Below are positions 44,800 to 57,345 of a DNA stretch of 64,000 bases, in pieces. The translations under genes and the position numbers were made by a program. The notes under the pieces were generated by a model that had not been told where the DNA came from, did no database searches, and worked only from the letters and a program-made list of their open reading frames with translations. The stretch's first letter is position 1; each line of letters begins with the position of its first letter. This DNA comes from Nyssa sinensis (taxonomy: Eukaryota > Streptophyta > Magnoliopsida > Cornales > Nyssaceae): assembly GCA_008638375.1 (NCBI GenBank), contig CM018038.1, positions 10,766,740-10,830,739 of the forward strand, written 5' to 3'.

Positions 44800-45085
44800 A
44801 AAACCCTCCCCTTTTCATTTCTCTCTCCTCTCTTACCTCCGACCAACCCTCTCTCTCTCTCTGTAAATCTCAATCTCTCTCTCTCTCTTCCCGCAATCCA
44901 CTCTCTCTTCTCTCAAGTAGTGATTGTCACCACTAACGATCCCACCACTGCCGCCAACAATCCCGCTGCTACCTTCGACCAATTCTCTGTACCCCTTTGA
45001 TCTTTCAAAGTTGTGTCGTGCCCACCAAAGCCAGAGAGCCCCGGTCACCCTTCATCTCTTTCGATTCGATACATTTGAAAGGTAG
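44800..45085 (+). other. leader-like CT-rich segment in CACTA 3, possible captured 5' UTR exon
   Basis: After the left subterminal repeats the + strand has TCTCTC-rich tracts, a compositionally normal stretch with GCC-rich codons near 44,930-45,060, and an AAAG|GTAGCT junction at about 45,081 that looks like a splice donor. About 1.3 kb of T-rich, intron-like sequence follows (45,086-46,410). It resembles a plant 5' UTR exon plus first intron. No product is recognised and capture of host sequence is an inference. Confidence 0.35.
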
Positions 45086-46415
45086 CTATCCTCTTCGTTT
45101 TTTTCTTCCAATTATTTATTTCTGTCATCATTGTTTATTGCTTTCTTCCAAGATGTTCGCGATTTGTTCTAGGTGACACATTTTTATGTCTAATTTTATT
45201 AGTTTGTTGGTTTTATCTGGTTTGAAGTCTTCAGATCAAGTGTTTGGTTCATTTGTTCACTCTTTTGCTATGCCTTTTTTTTTTTTTTTGTTTGTTGTCG
45301 CCATTGTTGAAATATTTTGTTTGTTCCTCTAATAAACACCTCCGTGAATGCAACTATTTTTTGATTATCTAATAAACTAAAAACTTTGATTTATAATTGT
45401 CCATCCATTGATCACGTGTGAAGCTAGCAGATTGATCTCTCGTCTATTCAATTAAATACTTCCATTATTCAATTTCATATATCATATATGTTCTTTGTTT
45501 TTCAGATGTTTAGGCTTCATTTGGATAAATGGATTTGATCTTAATTACCTAAGGAATGTAGCATAAATTTGAATTTAGTAACTTGAAACTTATATTTCAA
45601 TAGATTAATGGATGGATTTGAGAGGCTTTTGTGTAGATTTGGAAATAATAAGGTGAAGGTAGTCATTTGAAATATGTGTCAAGATGAATTCTAATGAAAT
45701 GTATGGCCCGTTACTCTAATTTAATCCATGGGTCTAGTCTATGAATCCAACTCTAATAACTAGCCTGCTTACACATTTGTGATTTGGACCCCATGGGTCT
45801 GGTTCAATACTTTATAGTCATAGTAGTGGCATGGATTTTGTGTCATTCTTTCTTCCACAATATATGGTTTGTTTCGATAAACAACAAAATCAAATCTCTT
45901 TCCAAATTGGAAAGACATAAATTCTCTTTTTTTTTTGTTAAGTTAACCCTTGTCATTTTATTTAATTGATATTCGAATATACATATATCTTTTGGAAAGG
46001 ATGTTTATCATTGTTTGCAAAACAAAAAATACAACTACTCGTCTTGCTTGTCACCAAACAGTCCTTTCATCTCCTTGAATTTTAGTTGCATATCTTCCCT
46101 TCTTCCACTCGAAGAAAGAAAAAGTAAAGAAAAAATATCCTCAATTAGTAAATAAAAAAAGAAAAGAAACGTTAGTTCTAAAAAAAAAGTTATTTGAATA
46201 ATTAGGAAAGAAAAAAAAAATAATTTACTCTTTTCATTTTATAATCGTTATATATAAAAAATGTTCAAGACATTTTTTACGTTATCTAAAATTTTTTCTC
46301 AGTAGTTATCTGACGTAATCATATAGTTAAGAAGATTATCATATCTCTCCTTTTGTGAGATTACCAAAATTTTTAAGTCTCTAGCTTGTATTTTGTTTTG
46401 TGACTTGTGAGTACC

Positions 46416-48178
46416 TGATTACGCCCAAAGAATAACACGGTAGTTGTAGTGTAGCTTTGGGGTGTCGATTCCACAGGGAGACAAAATTAAAAGAACAATA
46501 AACAGAATTTCTGAAACTAAAGAAAATATTAAACGATTAACGAGAAAAATAAAAATATAAAAAGTGATTTTAAATGCAACTTGAAATTAAACAAGCTGAA
46601 TAACGGATGAAAATATTCAAATTTAACAGACAGTAGAGGTTCGGGAATCCCTTGCACATAGCTGGTCTTTTAATTATTTTTAATTCACTGTTAACTCAAT
46701 TGAGAATTTAAATTCCAAATATCTCAATCGGAAGATATAAAATCATGAACCAAAATTAAACTGAAAATAACCCTTTGAAAAATCATTCAACACTTTTAAA
46801 TCACTTAAATTATTATTCACATTGAGAAAATCCAACGACGACAATATACCCAACGAGCAATATTACAATAGAGAATTAAATCAATATAAATATTTAATTG
46901 TTCCAAAAATAATCAAAACATTAATCCATTCAATAGAAAAGGTATGACTGAATCTATAAACGGATTAAAACCTTAATTATTCGGACAATAAATTCCAACA
47001 ATTAATTTAGAATGATCAACGAAAAATTTAACAAATTAAAATCGTGTACAGAAATCAAAAATAAATTAAAACAATCATCTATGGTGCAAGTTTATCTCTA
47101 ACCCCACTTAAAAATTTAATTATTCATGTACAAGACGAATAACATAAACCTCATAAAAAATGACCACGTCATGGAGTGGCTGTGGCTTCTTTTCTGCGCC
47201 AGGACCCTGCGCCGCCGCACGTTCCTGTTGTCTGTTCAATCTTTTTTCTCTGCCGCCGCAGAACTTCTTTTCTATTTTTCCCCGCCCTAATCTCATAGTA
47301 CCCAAGCTTCTGGGCTTTTTAAAACAGCGCCTGGCCCCAGCGTGCTTCACTTTGATTCTTATTTTTAAAAACCCAGCGACAGGCCCACTTTTGAAACGGC
47401 GCCACTTTTTTTTCACTTTTCTTGGTCATCAATCAGTGCCGCACCAGCCCAAAGCTTGCTCTTCCTTAGCTTTATTGCATGGGCCCATGCCTTTTCTTAT
47501 TCTTTCTGTTTTCTGCATCAAGCCCCACTTTGACTTTTCAACCTTTAATTTCTTTTGACTTTTCTTCACTTTTTCTTTTCAGTCGCACATATTCACAGTC
47601 GTCACCTTTAAGCTCTGTTTTCTATCAGATAACGACTGAATCTTGATTCAGGCTCTTCACGAAAGTTGTAGCCCTTGATTAGTAGATAATTTTAGGCTTA
47701 AAAATCACCTAATTTGGACTTCGAAAGCTCAAGTTACGATCTCTTAAAGTTGGTTAGTCGAACAGATTCGGAGTAGCTTTCCAGGCCTGTCTTTGAAATA
47801 ACGTTTGAATGCCCAAAGGAACTCTGATTTTTGTAAACCAAACCTTCCTGAAAATCCCAAGATGTCCTCTAAAAACTTCATGAATACCACTTTCTCATTC
47901 TGAAACTAGAACGACATCCAAATCTCAGTTGAAGCTCAATGAATCGAATCTGCCTAAAAGCTGAAAATTATACAATATACTTCATAGCTCTTCTTTGACC
48001 TTCAATGCTTGCCTAATTCAATAAATATATTAATTAGCTCACTTAAACAGAAAATATATCAGAAAACTCAATATGAAGGAACTAAAAATATTAAACACTA
48101 TGCTCTCATAATAGGGTCACATTTTAACATTTTAATCTAATAATAGGGTATTTAGAGTGCACTTTTGTGCACTCATCA
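46416..48178 (-). mobile_element. solo LTR, gypsy-type, in CACTA 3
   Basis: The 1,763-bp segment starts TGATTACGCCC and ends GCACTCATCA on the + strand and is flanked by gtacc (46,411-46,415; 48,179-48,183). It aligns with 48,261-50,209, whose polypurine tract shows that the family is read on the minus strand. No internal domain adjoins it, so it is a solo LTR. Confidence 0.82.
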
Positions 48179-48260
48179 GTACCCAAAGAAGACCTTCCAT
48201 AGTACTAAATTAGTTGATCCCAGTACATCTTCAGAATTAATTGATTTCTCCCTAGAATTC

Positions 48261-51200
48261 TGATAACGCCCAAATAATAACGCGTTAGTTGTAGTGTAGC
48301 TTTAGGATGTCGATTCCACAGGGAGACAAATTTAAAAGAATAACAGACAGAATTTCTGAAACTAAAGAAAATATTAAATGATTTATGAGAAAATAAAAAT
48401 ATAAAAAGTGATTTTAATTGCAAACAAAATTAAACAAAGTGATTCACGGGAAAAAGTATTCAAATTAATGAACGGTAGAGTGTCGGAAATCCCTTGTACA
48501 TATCTGGTATTTTAATTATTTTTAATTCACTGATAACTCAATTGAGAATTTAATTCCAAAAGTCTCAATCGGAAGATGTAGAATTATAACTCCAAATTAA
48601 ACCAAATGTAACCCTTTGAAAAATCATTCATCACTTTTAAATCACACAAATTATTATTCACATTGAAAAAACCCAACAACGACAATATACCCCGAGAGCA
48701 ATATTGCAGCAAATAATTAAATCAACATAAATAATCAATTGTTCCAAAAATAATCAAAACATTAATCCATTCAATAGAAAAAGCATGACTGAATCTATAA
48801 ACAGACTGAACCCTTTAATTATTCTGAGAATAAAATACCAACAATTGAGAATGATAAACTAAAGAATTTTAATAAACAAAAATCTCGTACGTGAATAAAA
48901 AAGTAAATTAAAAATAACCATCTATGATGCAAGTTTATTCCTAACTCTACTTAAAAATTTAGTTATCCATATGCAGGACAACATAAATTTCATGAAAAAA
49001 AACTGTGCCATGAATAAGCTACGACTGATTTTTTCTGTTCTTCAATGCTGCACCGCACCTGTTCTGTTCTCTCCCCCAAAAACAGTCGCACAGACTGCCC
49101 CTTTCTGTTGTTTTATTCTTCTTTTTTTCCTGTTCTACTTCAGTGCCGCACCTGTGGCTCCTCCTTGTTTCAGCCGTAAGCCCCTCTCAAAACAACCGCC
49201 CTAGTTGCTTTTTATATTCAGCCCGTGCATCACTCAATTTCCACACAGCGCTTAGGCCCACAGCACAAGCGCCTCACCCATTTTCTTCACTTACGCGTCT
49301 CACCTCAAGCCTGAGCTGTCACTTCACAAAGCCTTTCGGCTTTTTTCTATTCTTTATTTCCTCCAGCCCAGGCCCAGCGCCCCCACAAACTTTTCTTCTT
49401 TTGGCTTCATTCAGCGCGGGCCCTACAGAGCCTCACCGCACCAACCTGCGCCATCGTCCTGATCACTTTCTTATTTTTTTTATCTTTTTGCTTCCTTTTA
49501 CTTGGACTTCAGCTCAGCCGCATGGGCCCCCTTGCTTTTCTATTTGACTTTTTTTCTTCTTTTCCTTGCTTTTGTTTTCTGCTTCAGACCCAGCCGTGCC
49601 ACACCTGCTTTGACTTTTCTTTTTCATTTTTTCTCTTTTTCTTTTCTTGCTGTTACCCAATCCCGCACACAGCCAGTAACTACCAAATTTAGGTTCCATT
49701 TTCTATCAGATAACGACTATTTTTAGGCTTAAACATTAACTGATTTGGACTTCGGAAACTCAAGTTATGACCCTTTGAAGTTGGATGGTCGGACAGGTTC
49801 GGAGCAGCTTTCCAGGCCCGTTTTTGAAACACCGTTTGGAGGCCCAAACGAACTCCGATTTTGACAAACCAGACCTTTCTGAAAAGCCCAAGACGTCCTC
49901 TAAAAACTTCATGAATACCACTTTTTCATTTTGAAATTCTAACACTATCCAAATCTCAATTGAAACTCCATGGATCGAATCTGCCCAAAAACTAAAAATT
50001 GCACAATATTCTCCATAACTCTTCTTTTACCTTCAATGCTTCCCTAATTAAATAAATATATTAATTAGCTCACTTAAATAGAGAATATATCATAAAACTA
50101 AATATGAAGGAATTAAAAATATTAAACATTATGTTCTCATAATAAGGTCACATTCTAGCATTTTAATCCAATAATAGGGTATTTAGAGTGCACTTTTGCG
50201 CACTCATCATACCCCCCAACTTGCTCATTGCTAGTCCCTAGCAATTCTCATGCAAAAATGACAAAAGACACCAAAGAAGACCACACACAGAAGACATGTA
50301 ATCACACTTTTCAGATTCTCAAATTAAAGCAATCTCAGGAATTCAATAACCCTATAACAATCAATCTACTTATAACAATTCGCAGAGTGTGTGTGTGCTC
50401 CAAACCATATCCATCTAACCACAAACCATGATACATGCAACATGAAGAACATCTCAAGCAAAAGGTTCAACTCCATATCTCATGAGTATAAAAGTGTTTC
50501 ATGTAAGGGTTCTCTCTATGGAGTTGACAAGGGGTGTACACGCTCAATAAAGAATAGGCAATTATGTACAAGCAACAAGCAAACATTGATCTTATGATAG
50601 GCACACTAACAAATGAGACTTCCACCACTCTTTCCATAAGCTTGCTTAAGATCAGAACGATCAACATAAAAAGGTTGTAACGTGGCTCAGGTTAGGGGCT
50701 ATATGAACAAAAGGATAAAAAGGATTCAAAAAACTTCCAAGTACTTACGAAGAGAATTTCATTAAGAATCATAGCAAACTAAACTTCTCACTTGATGTAC
50801 TCTTCAACTTTTCAAATCACTGAATAACAAAACTTCTCCTTCTTTTTTCTCTTCTCTTTTTTCTTTTTCAATTTTTTTTTTTTTTTTTTTTTTGCACATC
50901 GACTTTGATGCTCACTCAATTGAACCCTCTACACTTGTACTTTGTCCTTTTTCTTTTTCTGCTTTTTTTTTTTCAATGCAACACAAAAGACAAGTAATAC
51001 AAATCCCACACCTAGTACATACTTGGAAGCAAAAGGGGTAGGAAAATCGAGGTATAAGCTATACTCTAATGTGGAGCAGTATGGATGATGTGGGCACATG
51101 AAAAAAACTATATGTGTTTGTTAACCCAAAGTTGGCTACTAAGGGACTATAATGAGAAGGGTTAGCTTGAAAGGCTCAAGCGTTAATCCTAAGTTGACCT

Positions 51201-51440
51201 TCGTCATATCCCAAGTATATCCGCCATCATACCACCAACCATGTAATGATATTCTCAAAAGAAGTGCCCAATTCAACAGATCAATGAACACTTATCACAA
51301 TTTTCTGCATTTATAGGCTCTCAATTCTCTCCAAAACTCACATGAATACTTAAGCAAAAGATTCTCTAGCTACATGTGTCAAACCATCATCTTACCACAA
51401 AGTTTGGATAAGTGCATTAAAAGTTCTGTGAATGCCTCAG
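48261..51440 (-). mobile_element. truncated gypsy-type element: 3' LTR plus 3' internal region
   Basis: The LTR (48,261-50,209, 1,949 bp) starts TGATAACGCCC and ends CACTCATCA on the + strand. Just beyond it the minus strand has a polypurine tract ending GTTGGGGGGTA, which marks this as a 3' LTR. Internal non-coding sequence continues rightward from 50,210, with a T-run at about 50,873-50,893, to roughly 51,440. There it gives way to CACTA 3 subterminal sequence. No 5' LTR or coding domain is present. The right boundary is approximate. Confidence 0.7.
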
Positions 51441-51797
51441 CAGAATGATTATGGTGGATTCAATGAATTTACGAAAATAGCTATGAATGAGAATGAGTAC
51501 TCATGTGAAAAAGATGCATGTGTGTCGCTAATGGTTGCTTTTAGTGACGCACGTAGCGTCCGTGTATATTTTCTGCAACATCCATGCCCAATTATTAGTG
51601 ACACTCACTGTGCATCGCTAATAATGGCCTTTAGCGACGCTCAAATGTGTGTGTCGCCAATACTATTAGCGACAAGACTTTTTGCGACGTATTTAGCGAC
51701 GCCCCTTTGTGCGTTGTGAAAGAGATTTAGCAACACACATTGCCACTATTAGCGATGCACGCATGCGTCACTAATAGTGGCTTTTCCTATAGTACAT

Positions 51798-52734
51798 ACA
51801 AATGAGCATCAACCACCGCAATGATTCACGATCTGCTTACTCCTACTCTTTACATTTCTTGCACTAACCATATGTACATTAAATTCAACATTGTTAATAT
51901 ATATGTAATAAATTATTCTAAAACCATTAATTGTGTTATTTAATTGCCTTGAATTCTTTGAGTCCCACTCGTCAAAAAAGAGAACCTAGGCCTCTTGTGA
52001 CACCCCTCTGTAAGGCTTTCTGAAGGGGTCTCTGCCTGCATCTACCTCCTTCCTATAATGCACGTTCAGCTTGTGGTGGTAGTCCTTGAAGCAAACCCCA
52101 AGGTAGCTATCTACCGCCTTTCGCATGTGCATTAAATGCAAGTCAATATCAAATTTCTCCTACAAAAGCATTTTACATTAAAATTAGAGTATAGATTCAT
52201 TACTTATGTAAATAATAAATGGAATGAAATAATAAAATACATACAAAAATGTGATCGTGGAGCTTCTGTCAGTGCTCCTCGGTGATGTCATGCCAATCGT
52301 TGACATGAAGTCGCACACGAAGTCGGCAAATGATGATGATCTCAGTGGCAAACTCCTGCGCCCACCCACCAACAGGGCTACTCAATCTCTTAGAGATCTT
52401 GATGCGAAGGCAGGCACCCCTAAACGCATCCCTATGTCACTGTAATCTATTGTTCTTCGACCAACTGCGCCTATGTGTGGGCTTAGAGGTCGAAGTTACT
52501 TGACGGAATATTAAAGAAATAATTTGTACCAAAAATATATAAATATGAATGAAAAAATAATAACATATAAGTAGCAGTAGCAGTAGCATCAGCATCAGCA
52601 TCAGCATCAGTAAAAGTAGGAGCAGGTGCAGCCGAACCTAATGAAGGAAAGGCAGTACCTGTTATCGGCACAAGGGTCGATGGGTTTGACCTTGGGGTGG
52701 TGGATAGTCGGCAGCTTGCACTAGGACCTGCCAT
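51798..52734 (-). pseudogene. ORF2 (Ptta/En/Spm transposase) of CACTA 2, 5' exons
   Basis: The start codon is at 52,734 (MAGPSASCRLSTTPRS), aligned with the start in CACTA 1. After a repetitive ADADADATATA stretch encoded by GCATCA/GTAGCA repeats (52,570-52,615), an exon at about 52,435-52,255 reads SPVGGWAQEFATEI and RLHVNDWHDITEEH. Another at about 52,160-51,960 reads KFDIDLHLMHMRKAVDSYLG and FKDYHHKLNVHY. A final short piece near 51,800-51,830 corresponds to GG-CSFV, where CACTA 3 is inserted. A stop after RGVSQEA and others show it is inactive. Confidence 0.75.
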
Positions 52735-52819
52735 ATCTACAAGTAGAAAAATAGTTAAAAACACGTCAAAAATTAGCTGCATAAATTAATATCCAAAATT
52801 ACACATGCAATACCTACGA

Positions 52820-54730
52820 TAATTATTCATCAAAGTCCATATCTTCATTGGTTTCAACAATTTCTTCATTATCATAACAGTACTCCAATAATGTGTCATC
52901 ATCAAAATCACTTTCATCATCATCATCGATGAATGTTGCATCCCTAGGATCTAAATGCACTGTATTTTGAAAGACGTCAACTACTACATGATCGGGTTCT
53001 ATGTCAGTCCTATTTAGCTAGAACATGGGTGTCGCATGCACTTGATCATTCTGGACAATACTATCATAGGCCGATTGAAACTCTTTTTATAGTATCTACT
53101 CATTTTAGTCTAAATCTTCCTCCCTATTTGGAAGTTCAACTACATCATACACATTTCTAGGCTGTATTTTTTGTACAACATGCCATTTACCTCTTATTTT
53201 TGTGTCCCGCCCTCAACCATGACACTATTATTTGTGTTCGACAGCGCACCTCACGTTGTTTTGTGTTAAAGCGAATGCCGTCAATAATGCAACTGGTGTA
53301 TCAAAATATCCTTTCATCCGAGCCATAAAATAGAATATAGTTTTTGTAACTTAGATTCAACTAATAAGGTAGCATTGGGAAAGTGCAAGGTAAACTTACT
53401 TAAAATATAAAAATGTTCATCATAATTATTGAGTACGGTATAATGTGTTTTTGCCAAGTCTTTAGGAGGACACCATTCATATGATGAAGCACCTAATGTT
53501 CGTATATTCTGATTGGACACTACTAGGCCAGATCATGGTTACGGTGGACTTCTATCAGAATTCCATTCTTCACGATTAAACCTCATCTTAATATCTTCAA
53601 GATGCATGGCACAGAATGTAAGACATTCAGTATCTACGTATGCCTCAACAATTGATCCTTCTGGTCGTGCTCTGTTACTCATGTATTGCTTTAATGTGTA
53701 CAAGAATCTATGACAATAATAATTCAACAAATTGATTAAATCTATAGACATATAGGACATATTAAATATTAATTTATATACCTTTCAATTGGATACATCC
53801 ATTGATATTGGATCGGTCCACCAATTCTAACCTCATGCGGTAAATGTACAACTAAGTGAATTAACCATGACATCAAAGAAAGCTGGAGGAAAGATCATTT
53901 CTAGCTTGTAGTGGATTACAGTAACATCCCTTTCGAGCTTCTTTAGTACTTCCAACTTCAACGTCTTGGCATTTAATTCTCTAAATAAGCATCCCAAATC
54001 AATTAATGTCGTTGATACATTCTCGGGGAGATATCTACATGTTACAACTGAAAGAAGTCGTTATAAAAGTATATGGAAATCATGGCTCTTTAAGTCAGAT
54101 ATTTTTTCGTCTTTAACATTTACACACCGAAATATATTTGATGGATATCCATTTGGGAACTTCACTGATTTAAACCACTTACAAATTCTCATTTGCTCAT
54201 AGGGTGATAACGTATGGCATGCAGAAGGCACGACAAATTTATCTCTACTATGTACTAAAAGCAACTCCTTCCTTATGCCCAACTCTTCTAAGTCTATTCG
54301 AGCTTTAATAGTATCCTTCATCTTTCCCTCAATGTTCATTAAGGTTCTAAGCAAATTATCACATATATTCTTCTAAATGTACATAACATCCAAATTGTGC
54401 CTCTACTTCAATGTCTCCCAATACAAAAAATAAAAATATATGCTTTTTTTTGTCCAATTATACTCCATGATCGTACGCTTCCTCTTCTTAACATCTAGTA
54501 TCTTCCCAAACCTCATTGGTTAGATATCAGCCAATTGAAAAAACAAGTCATCTCCAAACAACTCACGAGGTGCCGACCTACACTCAAGTTTGCCATCAAA
54601 TAGATGCTTCTAGCGGGTTTACCATATATGTGCCGATAGTAGAAAATGACGATGATGTATACAGCATATCTTCTTTCCATTAGAAAAATATAGCGAAAGG
54701 GTGCGTCTTCTTCGGACTTTCATTAGTTTT
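52820..54730 (-). pseudogene. TNP2 transposase of CACTA 2, C-terminal part
   Basis: The minus strand encodes the second half of a plant CACTA transposase. Near 54,700-54,560 it reads HHRHFLL and LFDGKLECRSAPRELFGDD. HNLDVMYI, the marker of Transposase_21 (PF02992), lies near 54,400, then LMNIEGKMKDTIKARIDLEE and SPYEQMRICKWFKSVKFP (to about 54,160). A DUF4218 segment with NRARPEGSIVEAYVDTECL follows at about 53,680-53,610, then DUF4216-like sequence, and an acidic tail FIDDDDDESDFDDDTLLEY near 52,930-52,880. Stops and frame breaks occur throughout. Confidence 0.83.
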
Positions 54731-57345
54731 TGCATGCTGCTTGCTTGTGTGTTTTGAGAAATCCTACTGTACGTTATGGCTCACCCTGGTGTTTATGGGA
54801 ATGACAGGTAATAACTTGATGAAAAATAGCTACAAGAGCAGTACAAGATGGACTGAAGTCATCAAAGTGTTTAATTTCATTCATATATTTATTCAATTAT
54901 GTTTATTAAGGGTGCATGTACCCTTCAAACTGTTGTTATATGTGTATGTGTGTGTGTATAAGGACTGTTAAAGTTAGCTCTGAACATACCTTGTTTAATA
55001 CAGTTGATGGACATTTCATATAGTTACATTGTGATAGTAGTCATTTTCATTTAATCCCGTTACGGGACTTGAACAAGCCTAATCAGGGAATCGAATCTAA
55101 ACTAATTAAAGGAAGTCATTTTAAAGAGAAAAAAATGGCTTGTATTTTATATACTTAACTAGGATGGTTAGTCCTATTACCTACCTTATCGGGTCCAATG
55201 ACCCTTTAGTCCGACCCTGGCGTGACATTTTCTCTTTATAAATCCTTAATCAAGTTATTCTCTGTTGTATGTTAAGGTTAAGAATGTTGAAATCATTGTA
55301 GTCTGAGTGATATTGTTTGAAACTTTTTTTCTTTTGTGGTTGATGTTTGTTTGTTGCAGTTGCTACATTTGATAATTATTCAGGTTTCTGGTTAAATATC
55401 AAGTTGAAACCAATGTTATTTTCAAAGAAAACTGATTCCATGTCATAGTTTAATTTTGGAGCTAGGGTTTAAACATTGGTTGCCATTCAAGAAAAACTTT
55501 GTAGTTTATCTTATGCAGGTTTAAATTTTTAGTATTTTGATCATTCTCCTTAGTTAAAGTAATGATTTTTTAACCAATTTAGAATGATTAGTTACCAGAA
55601 AACTGTAGAATTAGGAAAAGTTAGAAACCAATATAATTGAATTGGCACTTACTTTCACCAAGCAAGTACTAAAAGATGTTAAAAATATTTCCAGCCAAAA
55701 AATTTGTACACAAATGCTTCGAGTTTTGGCCAGAATGAACTTGTTCGAATAACTTCTTTACTTGAAAGTTCAGTTCTCCAAAGACTAATATACTTGCCTT
55801 TCCACACTATGTTCCCATACACGTCGATACATTATCCTATTTCAACAGTGAAATTTCTTTCACATCATTCATTTGGCCTGTTGGAAGTACGTTCATACCA
55901 TCTAAGGTGAGCTTTTTTATAAAAAAAAAAAAAAAAAAAAAAAAACCTCTGACAAGGAATATTAAACCCGTGTTAAATAAATTGTTTTAATTATTGACAA
56001 TTTTGGTAATCTTTTCAACTCTTTTTTCATTTCATGATTGTCTTTTTGACTCCATGCAGTTGGGATTTTTATTTATTTATTTATATTTTCTTATTAGTTA
56101 AGATTAAATCTACATTTTAAGCTTTATAAATTCAAAGCATAAATTGACACTTAATTTCAAGAATCTGAGAACTTGCTATTAATATGTAAGTTCAAGTCTT
56201 CAAAAATATGTACCATTCACTTTTGATAACTTGAGAAAATGTTAGAATTCTTATGCAGCATAAGAAACTCAACTCTTTAATCCAAAATTGTCTTCAAACC
56301 TTCTAGCGATGCCCACATCTCTCTCACTAACTATTAAGTAATAGGTTGCAATTTCATTGTTATCTCCATGACATTGAAGCTAGACAAATTTGTCCTTCTT
56401 GCCAATGACGTGGTATTAATGTGTCAAATCAAATACCCAACCCTTGTTGCAACACAAGATTGTTGTTTTGATGCTTCATTTGTATTGTTGAACATAATAC
56501 ACCAGTGTTACATTGTGTCTATAGATCATCTTTTAATTATCTAGTTAACCCAATCAATTTTATGAAGATCAATGTAGGTTTGACATATAACATAGCTATA
56601 GTAGTAATGTATCTGCTTTCACTACAGGATATGAATTTTGACAAAGAACTTCAGGATCAATGCTTGAAAGAAAAGAGGCTTAAGGTAAAAAAACAGAAAA
56701 CTCTTGACATTATTGCTGGGACTTGATTTATTGTTTAGTCCATGTCTAATTTGTTGGAAATAGCTACATAATATAAGAGAAGACTGCTCATGTAGAAGCA
56801 GATGGCACTAGAAAGCATAATATTACTTTTTTGAACTATTGCGCCTCTTTTAAAATTTTTTAGGCCACGGTTAAATTTTATGGTGTGCTGCAATTGGTGT
56901 GCCAATCATTTATTAAATTTTGTACTTTTTGGCAGCCTTTAGAACTATCTCTGGTAGGCAACTGCTTGGGCATTGATATGCCTCCCCATGAAAATTGAGA
57001 GCCAGAGAAATCATCCATCACAAGAGATATCCCTAGTAACACTCAAAGTAGTAGTATTTTTATGGAACTAGAAGAAGCAGATAATATTTCCAAGGCAACT
57101 TACAAGGAACTCATGACAATTGATGTGAAAGCAAAGACCTAGCTTGTATCTACTCCTGCATTAGGTTCACTCGAGAAATTCCTACAAATGTTTCAGAACC
57201 TTTTGTTTGATACATTGTTTCAAAACAGAGCACTTGAAATGACACGACCTTCTTTTAAGACCTCATCAAGCACAAAGATATCCCAATCAGTGGCAAATAT
57301 TATTAATGACTTCTCTTTCTTTTTTGGAGGTAACCTTATTGTTGA
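54731..57345 (+). other. 2.6-kb segment with exon-like pieces inside the TNP2 gene
   Basis: This segment separates the two halves of TNP2, and the TNP2 region expected here is missing. On the + strand some pieces look like exons. TTGCAG is followed by a short frame near 55,361. TTCCAG at about 55,690 precedes LYTNASSFGQNELVRITSLL. CTACAG at about 56,630 precedes DMNFDKELQDQCLKEKRLK and then GTAAAA. GGCAG at about 56,937 precedes PLELSLVGNCLGIDMPPHEN followed by a stop. A serine/lysine-rich frame continues to about 57,330. I do not recognise the protein. It may be a captured host gene fragment in antisense, or chance. Confidence 0.35.

Larger units (their letters stand above)
44442..51794. mobile_element. 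CACTA element 3, non-autonomous, nested in CACTA 2
   Basis: The left terminus is CACTACAAGAAAA at 44,442 and the right terminus is TTTTCCTATAGTA ending at 51,794, where the last base has changed from G. The 3-bp flanks are cgt (44,439-44,441) and cat (51,795-51,797), consistent with one CpG transition. Subterminal repeats of the TTAGCGACGCACGTGTGCATCG type occupy both ends (44,460-44,790; 51,520-51,780). No transposase or ORF2 was found. The interior holds a leader-like region, AT-rich sequence and two gypsy-type insertions. Excising those leaves roughly 2.4 kb. Confidence 0.8.

Noticed and set aside
47120..49726. Overlapping open frames on both strands rich in Pro, Ser and Phe
   Set aside because: They fall in the GC-richer middle of two related LTRs and are not conserved between them as proteins.
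46416..50209. A single LTR retrotransposon bounded by the two related LTRs
   Set aside because: The left LTR has its own target duplication and the interval of about 80 bp holds neither primer site nor coding sequence.
55704..57330. Downstream exons of ATR or of its partner ATRIP
   Set aside because: The peptides do not match the ATR sequence that follows the UME domain as I remember it, and I could not support ATRIP from memory.
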